This document shows positions 44,214 to 52,980 of a DNA stretch of 64,000 nucleotides, one piece after another. The DNA comes from Deinococcus roseus (GTDB lineage: Bacteria > Deinococcota > Deinococci > Deinococcales > Deinococcaceae). The stretch covers positions 367,172 to 431,171 of the forward strand of contig NZ_BMOD01000001.1 in the NCBI RefSeq assembly GCF_014646895.1, in the 5' to 3' direction. The translations under genes and the position numbers were made by a program. The notes below the pieces were generated by a model that was not told the DNA's origin, made no database searches, and worked only from the letters and a program-made list of their open reading frames with translations. Each line of letters starts with the position of its first letter. Position 1 is the first letter of the stretch.

Positions 44214-45278
44214 AAAAAACTTCAGAAACTGCGGAAAGCGCTCTGCCCAGGCAGATTCATGGTGCAGGTGATCCTTTCCAATCAGAAGTTCAACTTCACT
44301 GCCCTGCTGGGAGATCAGCAGGGCGATTTGTTTGGCCTGCCGCACCAGATGGGCTGCTTCTTCCAGGGTGGTGCCTTCCCGGTCTCCCATGTCCACAAAA
44401 CAGCGAACCCCCGCCAGAACAGGTTTGACATCATCGAAAGAGCGGTATTCTCCCACCCACAAAGCCGGGCTCATGATGCCTGCCACGCCAAAGACCTCCG
44501 GGTGGTTCAGGGCTGCATACAGGCTGATGATGCCTCCCAGACTGGAGCCGCAAATGGCAGTGTGATGGAGGTCCTGACTGACCCGAAAATGCCGATCAAT
44601 CCAGGGTTTGAGGGTGTCTGCAATGAAGCTCAGGTAATCCAGTCCCTGGGCCTGATGCCCGTGCAAGCGTGAAGGGAAAGGGACGTAATAGGCCATCCTT
44701 TTGTCCTCAAGGGTCCAGATGCCCACCAGAACCACAGGATGTCCGGCAGCAGCAAACTCCTCGGCGGTTTCATCGGCTTGCCAGTCAAAACCGTAACTGC
44801 TGGTGGACCGGTCAAAAACGTTGTGTCCATCGTGCATGTAAACCACCGGGAACACAGCCTCTGGCTGGCTGAAGTACTGCGGGGGCAGGTAAACCAGCAG
44901 TTTCACCTCTTCCTGGAGTTCAGGACTGTAAAGCAGGTGTTCCTCGATGTGACCTGTTCGGGTGACTTCTGGGAGCAAATTTTCCCTGAAACCCAGCACC
45001 TCAAAAGAGACCTGCTGGTTCCGATCTGCTGCAAGAATCCGGGGATTGCGTTTCAGGCCCTCATGTCCGACTTCTTCATGTTCTCCCCTGCTGATGCGAC
45101 ACTCCAGCAGGTTGCCCTGCAACAACTCCAGCGCAAGCACATAACCCTGAGGGGTCCATTGAAAGGCAAATTTGGACTCAGGCTTCCACTGGCTGAGGGC
45201 ACTGAGCAGGTAAACCTCTTCATGCTGTTTTGCCAGATCCAGCTGAATCTGGATGGTGACGGTTTCTGGTGTAAACAT
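44202..45278 (-). CDS. Esterase of the enterochelin-esterase/D family (alpha/beta hydrolase)
   Basis: 358 residues. An N-terminal beta-sandwich-like domain (1-105, with LLSALSQWKPESKFAFQ) precedes an esterase domain: LVYLPPQYFSQPEAVFPVVYMHDGHNVFD (oxyanion region), nucleophile elbow CGSSLGGIISLYAA, and late His in GKDHLHHESAW. This layout is like Fes/IroD-type or acetyl-xylan-type esterases (PF00756). No signal peptide, so it is cytosolic. No siderophore genes nearby; substrate unknown. Confidence 0.85.
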   Translation of the reverse strand: MFTPETVTIQIQLDLAKQHEEVYLLSALSQWKPESKFAFQWTPQGYVLALELLQGNLLECRISRGEHEEVGHEGLKRNPRILAADRNQQVSFEVLGFRENLLPEVTRTGHIEEHLLYSPELQEEVKLLVYLPPQYFSQPEAVFPVVYMHDGHNVFDRSTSSYGFDWQADETAEEFAAAGHPVVLVGIWTLEDKRMAYYVPFPSRLHGHQAQGLDYLSFIADTLKPWIDRHFRVSQDLHHTAICGSSLGGIISLYAALNHPEVFGVAGIMSPALWVGEYRSFDDVKPVLAGVRCFVDMGDREGTTLEEAAHLVRQAKQIALLISQQGSEVELLIGKDHLHHESAWAERFPQFLKFFLRL

Positions 45279-45382
45279 GACCTCAGAATACAGCCCCAGA
45301 GCAGAAAAATCAGGATGAAAGTGTGTTTGCCTTCCTCATGGAACTTTTCTGATCTGCCCCTACTCTAAGAAGTACAGAGGTC

Positions 45383-45925
45383 ATGTACGAGCATCTGGAA
45401 GATCGACAACTGGTTTCCCTGGCAAGGCGGGATCAACGCGCCTACGAGGCCCTGATGCGCAGACATCTGCCTCGCATGCACGCTGTCGCCTGCGGCATTG
45501 TGGGTGAAAGCAATGCCGAGGATGTGTTGCAGGAAGTGCTGTGGAGCACCTACCGAAACCTGAAGAACTTCCGGGGAGAAGCCGAATTCTCCACCTGGGT
45601 GTACCGCATCACCATGAATGCCTGCTATCAGGCGCTCAGGAAACCCCAGGCAGACGTGACCCCTCTGGAAGACCTGGATCCGCCCTCAAGAGAGAACGTC
45701 TCTCACAAGGCCGAGCAGAACCAGATGCGTGAACTCATCGAGGAGGGGTTGCAATCCCTTCCTGCCGAGCAACGCGAAGCTTTCTCTCTGCGGGAATTTC
45801 TGGACATGGAGTACCAGCAAATTGCAGAAGTTCTGGGGGTGCAGCTTGGAACCGTCAAATCCAGAATCAACCGGGCCAAACAGGCCCTCAAGTCTTTTCT
45901 GCTCCAGCGTGGAGTGCAACCCTAG
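45383..45925 (+). CDS. ECF-type RNA polymerase sigma factor
   Basis: 180 residues. Region 2 is at 20-90 (YEALMRRHLPRMHAVACGIVGESNAEDVLQEVLWSTYRNLKNFRGEAEFSTWVYRITMNACYQ), region 4 at 120-172 (LQSLPAEQREAFSLREFLDMEYQQIAEVLGVQLGTVKSRINRAKQAL). There are no region 1 or 3 sequences, as in group IV sigmas. It starts an apparent six-gene operon; the next gene, 8 bases on, encodes a small membrane protein that may be its anti-sigma factor, and the third an RseB-like protein. Deinococcus ECF sigmas have been linked to heat and envelope stress. Confidence 0.94.
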   Translation: MYEHLEDRQLVSLARRDQRAYEALMRRHLPRMHAVACGIVGESNAEDVLQEVLWSTYRNLKNFRGEAEFSTWVYRITMNACYQALRKPQADVTPLEDLDPPSRENVSHKAEQNQMRELIEEGLQSLPAEQREAFSLREFLDMEYQQIAEVLGVQLGTVKSRINRAKQALKSFLLQRGVQP

Positions 45926-45933
45926 GAGAAGGT

Positions 45934-46200
45934 ATGGACCCGTGGGATGAGTTGTTCAGAGACCACCTGAAAGTGACCACCAAGGATGTGCAGGCCAGTG
46001 AGCGTGCGCTGGCAAAATTCAACCTGCAGTTCAATCAGCAACAGATGAGAGGACAGCGCAACAAACTGTGGTATGCCTTCAGTGCAGCCGCGGCCTGTTT
46101 TGCCCTGCTGGGAGGAGGTCTGCTTTACCAGCAGCAAAACGCCCCCCTCCCCCACACTGTGGCCTATGAAGCCTACACCCAGGTGAACGGCGAATGGTAA
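45934..46200 (+). CDS. Small single-pass membrane protein, possible anti-sigma factor
   Basis: 88 residues: a charged, cytosolic N-terminal helix (1-44), one membrane helix (about 47-65, YAFSAAAACFALLGGGLLY) and a short outside tail. Position after an ECF sigma gene and before an RseB-like gene fits an RseA-like anti-sigma factor, but it is much shorter than RseA and has no zinc motif (H-x3-C-x2-C). I recognise no family. It overlaps the next gene by 7 bases (ATGGTAA). Confidence 0.7.
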   Translation: MDPWDELFRDHLKVTTKDVQASERALAKFNLQFNQQQMRGQRNKLWYAFSAAAACFALLGGGLLYQQQNAPLPHTVAYEAYTQVNGEW

Positions 46201-46961
46201 AAGCCTTCTTGACCCTTCTGCTGATGCTGGGCACGGCTTTCGCAGGCGACTGGGAAGACCTGCAAAAGGCCATGGTCAAAGGCCGCAGTTACATGCCAGA
46301 GGGAAAAGTGGAAGTGCTGGTGCTGTTTCCGCCCAGCGACAAACCCATGAAGATGCGCAAAGATTTGCCGCAGCTCAGTTACCTGCACACCCTGGTGCGC
46401 AAGAATTTCAAACTGTCTGCGGAAACCCATCAGGTGATTGCCGGGCGCAGCACCACCATGTACACCCTTTCCCCCAGAAACAAACTGTCCAACGCCTGGA
46501 TGGTGTGGGTGGACGACGAATGGCAGGTTCCAGTGGCTTATCAGCAGCAGGACCTGAATGGCACGACCCTGCGCAGAGCCGCTTACCAGAGCTTCAAGGG
46601 CACCCTGAACCCGCTTGCCACGCCTTTCAAGCCCAAAGTGCGCTACAACGCCGATCTGGAATCCAGAATTCTGGCTGCCTTGCCTGGACTGTCTTTGCCC
46701 AGACCTTACCGGGTGGTGGGGTTCAAACACACCCAGTTTCAGGATGTGCCCAGCACCGAGGTTTACCTCTCGGATGGTCTGAATGTCATTCCGGTGATCA
46801 TTGCACCCAAGGGGGTGCAGCAGGCTGAAGGGGTGGCGGTGATCAGCCTCAACCGGCAGTTTGTGTGGGTGGTGGCCAAATTGCCCCCTGCGGAACTTCT
46901 GGGCATCATTGAGCATCTGAAAGACATCAGGACCGAAGAAATATCCAACACAGGAGAGTAA
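46194..46961 (+). CDS. RseB/MucB-like periplasmic sigma regulator
   Basis: 255 residues. A signal peptide (LLLMLGTAFA) is followed by a LolA-like beta-rich domain (25-150) and a second domain (160-255) with LPRPYRVVGFKHTQFQDVPSTEVYLSDGLNVIPVIIAPKG, closely resembling the C-terminal domain of RseB (Y-S-D-G-L-x-x-x-V-x-V). In E. coli RseB shields the anti-sigma factor from proteolysis and senses envelope lipids. The sigma/membrane protein/RseB order supports this. Similarity to RseB is by pattern only. Confidence 0.7.
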   Translation: MVKAFLTLLLMLGTAFAGDWEDLQKAMVKGRSYMPEGKVEVLVLFPPSDKPMKMRKDLPQLSYLHTLVRKNFKLSAETHQVIAGRSTTMYTLSPRNKLSNAWMVWVDDEWQVPVAYQQQDLNGTTLRRAAYQSFKGTLNPLATPFKPKVRYNADLESRILAALPGLSLPRPYRVVGFKHTQFQDVPSTEVYLSDGLNVIPVIIAPKGVQQAEGVAVISLNRQFVWVVAKLPPAELLGIIEHLKDIRTEEISNTGE

Positions 46962-46964
46962 AAC

Positions 46965-48218
46965 ATGCTGAAACCCTACCAGGGTGCTTTCGATCAGGAG
47001 AAAGCAGCCCATCTGCTCAGACGTGCCTGCTGGGGTGCCCCCCTCTCAGAAGTCAAAGAGGCAACCCAGAAAGGACTGGCCCAGACCGTGGAAGATCTGC
47101 TGGATTTTCGCATGAACATGGCCCAGAACAATCCCTTTGATTACCGGGATGCCATCAAACCTGGACGGGGATTCCAGCTCACCCAGCTGAACTGGCTCTT
47201 CGAGATGATCCATGGACCTCAGCCTTTCCGGGAGAACCTGGCCCTGATGTGGCACAACCATTTCGTGGTGGGCACCGACAAGGTGAAATCCGGCTCTGCC
47301 CTGATGGGTTATCTGGACACCCTCAGAAAGCATGCACTGGGCAATTTCACGGATCTGGCCCTGGCCATCTCCAAACACCCCTCCATGTTGCGCTACCTGG
47401 ACAACGACCAGAACGTCAAGGGGAAACCCAACGAGAATTTCTCCCGTGAGCTGCTGGAACTGTTCACCGTGGGCATCGGGCATTACACAGAAAAAGACAT
47501 TCAGGAGGGGGCCAGAGCCCTGACCGGATGGACCCTCAAACGGGTGGGCAAAGGCACCCCCGAAGATGGGGCAGAATTCGTGTTCGCCAAAAACAAGCAC
47601 GACACGGGCAGCAAAACCTACCTGGGGAAAACCGGAAATTTTTCGGGCGAGGACATCGTGCAGATGGCAGCAGGCCAGCCCGCCACAGCCCTGTTCGTTT
47701 CCCGCAAGATCCTCAGGCATTTTGTCTCAGACTCTCCCACAGATGCTGATGTCAAAGCCCTGGCAGAAACCTGGCAGAACAGCAAAGGCGACCTCAGAAC
47801 TGTGATCCGGGAAGTGCTGCTCAGCGAGGCCTTCTTTTCCCAGCATGCCCAGGAAACCCGCATCAAAAGCCCCATCGAATTCATTGTGGGCACCCTCAGG
47901 ACCGCACAGATCAAGCCCCTGGACAACGACAAATACTACGAGGGACTGCTGAAAACCCTGGCCCGTCTGGGACAACTGCCACTGGCCCCACCCGATGTGA
48001 GCGGCTGGTCTGGAGGGCGCAACTGGATCAGCGACGCCACCCTGCTGACCCGCATGAAATTTGCCGCCCAGGTCAGCAAGAACATCAAAAACAAAAAGGG
48101 TTTGCACCTCAGTTTGCTGGGGAAAGAAAATGCCAGCATTGAGAACCTGCTGAAAGACCTGCCTGCAGAGAAACAGGCTTACCTCTTGATGGTTTCGCCA
48201 GAATACCAGCTGGCCTGA
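46965..48218 (+). CDS. DUF1800 family protein
   Basis: 417 residues. Family hallmarks are clear: AAHLLRRACWGAPLSEV at the N-terminus, ENLALMWHNHFVVG (about 85-98), NENFSRELLELFTVGIGHYTEKDIQEGARALTGW (about 152-185), and LGQLPLAPPDVSGWSGG near 340. No signal peptide is seen, though DUF1501 partners are exported. DUF1800 and DUF1501 genes are usually paired, most richly in planctomycetes and proteobacteria, and their function is unknown. It is the fourth gene of the sigma operon, 3 bases after the RseB-like gene. Confidence 0.93.
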   Translation: MLKPYQGAFDQEKAAHLLRRACWGAPLSEVKEATQKGLAQTVEDLLDFRMNMAQNNPFDYRDAIKPGRGFQLTQLNWLFEMIHGPQPFRENLALMWHNHFVVGTDKVKSGSALMGYLDTLRKHALGNFTDLALAISKHPSMLRYLDNDQNVKGKPNENFSRELLELFTVGIGHYTEKDIQEGARALTGWTLKRVGKGTPEDGAEFVFAKNKHDTGSKTYLGKTGNFSGEDIVQMAAGQPATALFVSRKILRHFVSDSPTDADVKALAETWQNSKGDLRTVIREVLLSEAFFSQHAQETRIKSPIEFIVGTLRTAQIKPLDNDKYYEGLLKTLARLGQLPLAPPDVSGWSGGRNWISDATLLTRMKFAAQVSKNIKNKKGLHLSLLGKENASIENLLKDLPAEKQAYLLMVSPEYQLA

Positions 48219-48230
48219 ACAGGAGATGCA

Positions 48231-49397
48231 ATGCACAGACGAGACTTTCTGAAAATGACCAGCATGGCGCTTGCCATCACCTCGGGGATGCCACAGTTTC
48301 TGGCCCGTGCTGCTGCCCAGGCCAGGGGCGAGAAAACCCTGGTGGTGATCCAGCTTTCTGGGGGCAATGATGGCCTGAACACCCTCATTCCGTATGGCAA
48401 CGACGCTTACTACGCTGCAAGGCCAAACATTGCCATCCCCAGAAAAGACGTGCTGCCCGTGACCGATGTGCTGGGCATGAACCCCAACCTGAAGGCCTTC
48501 CTGCCCATCCTGGAAGACAACGAATTCGCCTGGATTGAGAGTGTAGGGTACCCCAACCCCAACCGCAGCCACTTTGCCAGCATGGCGATCTGGCACACTG
48601 CAGACCCCACCGGAGCCAACCGGGAAGGCTGGATTGGCCGCATTGCAGAAACCATCGGGGATCCTTTTTGCGCCACCTATGTGGGGGACATTGCTCCATT
48701 GGCCCTGCGCAGCGACACCCTCACCCTGCCCGTGGTGGACGATCCAGACACCTATCAGGTCAATCTGCCTGCGGGCCTGGAAAACCCTTACCAGAGCATG
48801 TTGAACCTCAAACGCACAGGAGAAGCGGCTTTCATTCAGCAAAGCACCTTGAACCTGCTGAAACACACCCAGGAAACCCAGCAGAACCTCAAAAAGTACC
48901 GTCCTGGAGCCCAATACCCTGCAACCAAATTTGCAGAGCAACTGAAAGACCTGGCCAAACTGATTGCCTCAGGGCAGGCAGGGAGGATTCTGTACACTTC
49001 CCTGGGTGGGTTTGACACCCATGCTGCACAACGTGCTGAACAGGATGATTTGCTGAAAACCCTGTCAGAAGGGCTGGCTGCTTTCCGGGCGGATCTGATG
49101 TCCCAGGGCCTTTACGATCAGGTGATGGTGCTGGCCTTCAGTGAATTCGGACGGCGGGTGCATGAAAACGACTCTGCCGGGACCGACCACGGCAAGGGCG
49201 GGGTGATGTTCACCTTTGGCAAAGGAGTCAAAGGCGGCATTCACGGCAGCAGCCCGGATCTGGAAAACCTGGATGATGGGGATGTGCGTTATCAGGTGGA
49301 TTTCCGGGGCGTGTATGCCCGGACCCTCAAAAACTGGCTGGGCCTGGATCCCAGAGTCGTGCTGGGGAAAGATTTTGATGGCCCGGCCTTCATCTGA
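48231..49397 (+). CDS. DUF1501 family protein, Tat-exported
   Basis: 388 residues. The N-terminus MHRRDFLKMTSMALAITSG has a twin-arginine signal (RRDFLK). Core motifs are IQLSGGNDGLNTLIPYGNDAYYAARP, LGGFDTHAAQ and SEFGRRVHENDSAGTDHGKGG; the Asp and His residues in these blocks are like those of the alkaline phosphatase/sulfatase superfamily to which DUF1501 has been assigned, so it may be a metal-dependent hydrolase. Paired with DUF1800 as usual. It overlaps the downstream cytochrome gene by 20 bases. Substrate unknown. Confidence 0.93.
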   Translation: MHRRDFLKMTSMALAITSGMPQFLARAAAQARGEKTLVVIQLSGGNDGLNTLIPYGNDAYYAARPNIAIPRKDVLPVTDVLGMNPNLKAFLPILEDNEFAWIESVGYPNPNRSHFASMAIWHTADPTGANREGWIGRIAETIGDPFCATYVGDIAPLALRSDTLTLPVVDDPDTYQVNLPAGLENPYQSMLNLKRTGEAAFIQQSTLNLLKHTQETQQNLKKYRPGAQYPATKFAEQLKDLAKLIASGQAGRILYTSLGGFDTHAAQRAEQDDLLKTLSEGLAAFRADLMSQGLYDQVMVLAFSEFGRRVHENDSAGTDHGKGGVMFTFGKGVKGGIHGSSPDLENLDDGDVRYQVDFRGVYARTLKNWLGLDPRVVLGKDFDGPAFI

Positions 49398-49869
49398 GCG
49401 GTCAGCAGTCAGCCACCAGCGGTCAGCAAAAAGCTTCAGACTGAAACAGCTGGGACTGTTGCTGATGGGTCTAGCGCTTCTTGGAACAGCTCTGGCCCTC
49501 CCCCAGTACCGCCTGCAGGCCATCAAGCAATTTCACTACAAAGGCAGCACCCTCAAGAAAAGCACCATGCCCTGCACCTTCTGCCATGTGAAAGACACTG
49601 GAGGAGATCCCTGGAATGCTTTTGGTGAAAACCTCAGGAAAACCTTCCACGAAAACCTGGACAAAAGCATTGCAGAGGCGATCTATCTGGTGCTGGAAAA
49701 AGACCTGGACAGCGATGAGGACGGATACAGCGATGTGCTGGAAGTGTATGCCCACACCTTGCCCGGAAACCCCGAAAGCAAGCCCACTGCCCATGTTGAA
49801 GCCCTGAAAACAGATTTTGCTGCTGCAGGTGGTTTAAAACAGTATCAACCTGCAGAAAAGAAGAAATGA
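49378..49869 (+). CDS. Secreted mono-heme c-type cytochrome with an EF-hand-like loop
   Basis: 163 residues if it starts at ATG 49378, which has GGGGAAAG 8 bases upstream and lies inside the DUF1501 gene; ATG 49465 is a shorter alternative. A hydrophobic segment (LGLLLMGLALLGTALA, about 25-40) is a signal peptide. The single heme motif is C66-T-F-C69-H70. A calcium-type loop D109-x-D111-x-D113-x-D115-G-x-x-D119 follows. It is unlike standard cytochrome c domains. A heptad DNA repeat (49400-49434) encodes part of its N-terminus. It may serve as redox partner of the DUF1800/DUF1501 proteins (inference). Confidence 0.72.
   Translation: MARPSSERSAVSHQRSAKSFRLKQLGLLLMGLALLGTALALPQYRLQAIKQFHYKGSTLKKSTMPCTFCHVKDTGGDPWNAFGENLRKTFHENLDKSIAEAIYLVLEKDLDSDEDGYSDVLEVYAHTLPGNPESKPTAHVEALKTDFAAAGGLKQYQPAEKKK
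49400..49434. repeat. Heptad tandem repeat, NNTCAGC-type x5
   Basis: Units GGTCAGC, AGTCAGC, CACCAGC, GGTCAGC, AAAAAGC. The reverse complement is GCTGANN, the same family as at 33665. It overlaps the presumed 5' coding end of the cytochrome gene. Confidence 0.8.
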
Positions 49870-49908
49870 TCTTCAAACCATTTCACTTCTGATGCCCAAT
49901 GACGCAAT

Positions 49909-50724
49909 TCAATGCCTGCCCAGTTTGTTCTGGTCAGGCGTTTTTCTGTCGGAAACGGCGTAAATTTCAGACCAGACCGAAAAATATCCCAGGGATTGCG
50001 CCAGATTTCGGGAGTGCAGGTTGGCCACACTGGTGGAGTAATAAGGGATTTTTCCAGCCTTGAAGACCCGGTGGGTCAGTTCGCTGACCAGGGATTTGCC
50101 CACCCCTTTGGCCTGAATGCCTGGAAGCACATCCACCCCGATCTGCCAGAGGTCGTCTGAGTCTGCACAGGCCCCTGCCACCCCAATCAGGTCATTGTCC
50201 AGATAGCCTGCCACGGCAATGGTGTCTGGTCTGCTGGAATGCTCGGCATACCTCAGGGCATGGCGGAAACCATCGATCTGGTACAGGGAATGAATGGCAC
50301 TGTTCTGCAGGACTTCCATTCTGAGGCCCCTGGGCGGCTTGCAAGGGGTGAAGTCCTGTTGTGAGCAGCTGAATTTGAGGTCTGGTCCAGCCAGAAACTG
50401 GTCATCCATCGTCACCAGTTGTGAGAGGACATGCATGCCTTTTCCAGAAAAAATCTCATCCCGGTGCATGCCGTCCAGCAAGCGGCGCACCACCGGAATT
50501 CTGGGGGCCACCGTGGACACCACCGTTCCCATGCCAAAACTCACCATCAGGAGGTAAGGGTCCCGGTAAGGAAAACGGCGGCGACCAGGGGTCAAACCCG
50601 CCTCACAGACGATCAGGGCATCTGTAGAAAAGGCCTGGGGCACCGTGTTGCAATCCTGGGCCAGCACCTGGGCCAGGAAACGCTTGACCGAATCTCGGGT
50701 GGTGTTGTTGCGCTGAAAGAACAT
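49909..50724 (-). CDS. GNAT-family N-acetyltransferase
   Basis: 271 residues. The C-terminal half is a GNAT domain: TIAVAGYLDNDLIGVAGACADSDDLWQIGVDVLPGIQAKGVGKSLVSELTHRVFKAG, where Q-A-K-G-V-G-K is the acetyl-CoA loop, then YYSTSVANLHSRNLAQSLGYF. The N-terminal 130 residues are less clear and may be a degenerate second GNAT unit. It follows tdk by 2 bases, so the two are probably co-transcribed. Substrate unknown. Confidence 0.82.
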   Translation of the reverse strand: MFFQRNNTTRDSVKRFLAQVLAQDCNTVPQAFSTDALIVCEAGLTPGRRRFPYRDPYLLMVSFGMGTVVSTVAPRIPVVRRLLDGMHRDEIFSGKGMHVLSQLVTMDDQFLAGPDLKFSCSQQDFTPCKPPRGLRMEVLQNSAIHSLYQIDGFRHALRYAEHSSRPDTIAVAGYLDNDLIGVAGACADSDDLWQIGVDVLPGIQAKGVGKSLVSELTHRVFKAGKIPYYSTSVANLHSRNLAQSLGYFSVWSEIYAVSDRKTPDQNKLGRH

Positions 50725-50726
50725 GC

Positions 50727-51350
50727 TTACCTCAGAACAGGGTTCAGAACCTCGTGGTGGGCACGGCAGCGGGCTTCATAGGATTCACTGGCCCCCACCA
50801 GCACGATGGGGTCATCGTAGCGGGCAGGTCTGTTGCCAATCAGGCGCTGGGTGCGGGTGGCAGGACCTCCACACACCACACAGATGGCGGTCAGTTTGTC
50901 CACCACTTCTGCGCGGGCCAGCACTTCAGGCATGAAACTGAAAGGCTCTCCCCGGAAATCCTGATCCAGTCCGGCCAGAATCACCCGCACACCAGCATCT
51001 GCAAACTCGGTGAGCAGGGGAACCAGAGCAGCATCAAAAAACTGGGCCTCGTCAATGGCGATGACCTCTGGAAGAGGGTTGGCACTGGAAAGCAAGGGGG
51101 TGTTGCCATACACCAGATTGCGGATGTCTTCGCTGGACTGCACGGCATGCGCTTCGATGCTGCGTCCGCTGTGGCTTGCCACCTGGGTCTGGTGGTAACG
51201 GTCATCAATGGCAGGCTTGAACACCGCCACCGTCTGGCGGGCAATCACTGCCCGGGTCACCCGGCGGATCAACTCCTCGGATTTTCCAGAGAACATCGGG
51301 CCAACGATCACTTCGAGGTGACCTGTGGTGTGCATTAAACGATCACGCAT
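50727..51350 (-). CDS. tdk: Thymidine kinase (type II)
   Basis: Phosphorylates thymidine to dTMP in nucleotide salvage. About 207 residues from ATG 51350 (ATG 51335 also possible; a TTG at 51380 overlaps the -10). P-loop GPMFSGKSEEL at about 17-27, DEAQFFD with the metal-binding Asp, GLDQDFRGEPF (lid and catalytic region) and the zinc cysteines CVVCGG and CRAHH are all present. TAAACT (minus strand, 51362-51367) ends 11 bases before the start, so the leader is very short. Complete. Confidence 0.95.
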   Translation of the reverse strand: MRDRLMHTTGHLEVIVGPMFSGKSEELIRRVTRAVIARQTVAVFKPAIDDRYHQTQVASHSGRSIEAHAVQSSEDIRNLVYGNTPLLSSANPLPEVIAIDEAQFFDAALVPLLTEFADAGVRVILAGLDQDFRGEPFSFMPEVLARAEVVDKLTAICVVCGGPATRTQRLIGNRPARYDDPIVLVGASESYEARCRAHHEVLNPVLR

Positions 51351-51545
51351 GGCTGCAGAGAAGTTTAGCACAGCCAACAATGTTCAGTCTGCCCGGATTT
51401 TCAAAGCCGCGACATTCGCTCAGGCCGTAAAAAAAAGGTGCTGGGGTATTTGCTGGAAGGGTTTTCTGGCAGGGACATGTTCACCTTTTTCAACATAAGC
51501 TGATTGGCTCAAGATGTTCTGACCGTAATGTGGTGTACTGGAGGG

Positions 51546-52790
51546 ATGAAAAGACAGGCTGGACTGGCTTTTATTCTGGTGACATTGTTGCTTGACGTGC
51601 TCGGATTTGGATTGATCATCCCGATCTTTCCGGAATTGATCAAGGAGGTTTCAGGTCAAAACACAAGCGATGCAGCCCTGCTGCTGGGTTACATGGTGGC
51701 GGTTTTCTCACTGGTGCAGTTCGTCTGCTCACCCATCCTGGGAGGGCTCTCTGACCAGTATGGCCGCAGACCCATTCTGCTGATTTCCCTGCTGGGATTG
51801 GCTCTCGATTACCTCCTGCTGGCTTTTGCACCCACCATTGGCTGGATCTGGGTTGGACGCATCATTGCAGGGATGACTGCTGCCAACATCACCGCAGCAA
51901 GTGCTTACATTGCAGACGTTTCTGCCCCAGAGGACCGGGCCAAAAACTTCGGGATGATGGGCGCTGTTTTCAGTGTGGGCTTCATCATTGGACCGGCCAT
52001 TGGTGGCTTCCTGGGGGAACACGGCACCCGCCTGCCCTTCTTCTTTGCAGCAGGTCTGGCTTTCCTGAACTGGCTGTATGGCTTCTTTGTGCTGCCTGAA
52101 TCCCACAAGAAAGAAAATCGCAAACCCTTCAACATCAGAAATGCAAATCCAGTGGCTGCTCTGGGCCTGCTGCGCAAGTACCGCGTGGTGTTCAACCTGA
52201 CCGGCATGTTCCTGCTGACCAACCTTGCCAACCAGTTGCTGCAAAACGTCTGGGTGCTGTACACCGCAGAACGTTACGGCTGGGGCCCCCAGGCCAACGG
52301 CTTCTCCCTGACTGCAGTGGGTGTGATGGGAGCCATTGTGCAAGGTGCACTGGTGGGCATCCTGATCCCCAAACTGGGCGAGAAAAGAGCCATCCTGCTG
52401 GGTCTGGGTTTGGGTGTGGTGCAATTCGTGGCTTTTGGTCTGGCCACCGAAGGCTGGATGGTTTACGCCATCATCATTGCTGGAGCCATTGGTGGGATTG
52501 CCGGACCGGCCATTCAGGGTCTGGTGTCCAGGCAGGTGTCTGAGACAGAACAGGGCTCTGTGCAGGGCGCACTTTCTGGTCTGTGGAGCCTGGTGAGCAT
52601 TGTGGGTCCCATTCTGGCCACTTCCATCTTCGCCCACTTCACCCGCAAAGGTGACGGTGCCCTGTACATTCCGGGCATGCCTTTCTTTGTGGGAGCCCTG
52701 ATGATGATGCTGGGCACCTTCATTGCTGTCTGGGCCTTCCGTGCCAAACGCTACGATGACCCCATGAAGCTGAAACCCGCCGAAGACTGA
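51546..52790 (+). CDS. MFS transporter, tetracycline-exporter-like (TetA/Tcr family)
   Basis: 414 residues from ATG 51546, twelve predicted helices. Motifs: LLLDVLGFGLIIPIFPELI in helix 1, GGLSDQYGRRPILLISLLG (loop 2-3 motif A) and GRIIAGMTAANITAASAYIADVSAPEDRAKNFGMMGAVFSVGFIIGPAIGG (motif C region). This pattern is that of the DHA1 drug/H+ antiporters that include TetA. Many such chromosomal genes do not give tetracycline resistance, so substrate is open. GGAGGG directly precedes the start codon. It ends 21 bases before a strong terminator. Confidence 0.9.
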   Translation: MKRQAGLAFILVTLLLDVLGFGLIIPIFPELIKEVSGQNTSDAALLLGYMVAVFSLVQFVCSPILGGLSDQYGRRPILLISLLGLALDYLLLAFAPTIGWIWVGRIIAGMTAANITAASAYIADVSAPEDRAKNFGMMGAVFSVGFIIGPAIGGFLGEHGTRLPFFFAAGLAFLNWLYGFFVLPESHKKENRKPFNIRNANPVAALGLLRKYRVVFNLTGMFLLTNLANQLLQNVWVLYTAERYGWGPQANGFSLTAVGVMGAIVQGALVGILIPKLGEKRAILLGLGLGVVQFVAFGLATEGWMVYAIIIAGAIGGIAGPAIQGLVSRQVSETEQGSVQGALSGLWSLVSIVGPILATSIFAHFTRKGDGALYIPGMPFFVGALMMMLGTFIAVWAFRAKRYDDPMKLKPAED

Positions 52791-52810
52791 AATTCTTGCA
52801 AAAATAAAAA

Positions 52811-52834
52811 AGAGCCACCCGATCGGGTGGCTCT
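52811..52834. terminator. Bidirectional terminator after MFS gene
   Basis: AGAGCCACCC (52811-52820), GATC loop, GGGTGGCTCT (52825-52834). T-rich on the plus side and A-rich on the left. Confidence 0.88.
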
Positions 52835-52872
52835 CTGATTTTGTCTCTGATTTTGTTCTGTTGCTGGCTGGC

Positions 52873-52901
52873 AAAAAAGAATGCGCTCCGAAGAGCGCAT
52901 T
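52873..52901 (-). terminator. Terminator after tRNA-Glu
   Basis: AATGCGCTC (52880-52888) pairs with GAGCGCATT (52893-52901); on the minus strand a T-run follows (A-run at 52873-52878). Confidence 0.85.
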
Positions 52902-52904
52902 TTG

Positions 52905-52980
<76 letters not shown>

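Noticed and set aside
49216..49377. Upstream extension of the cytochrome gene inside DUF1501
   Set aside because: The extension is a frame shadow of DUF1501; the ribosome site and signal peptide favour 49378.
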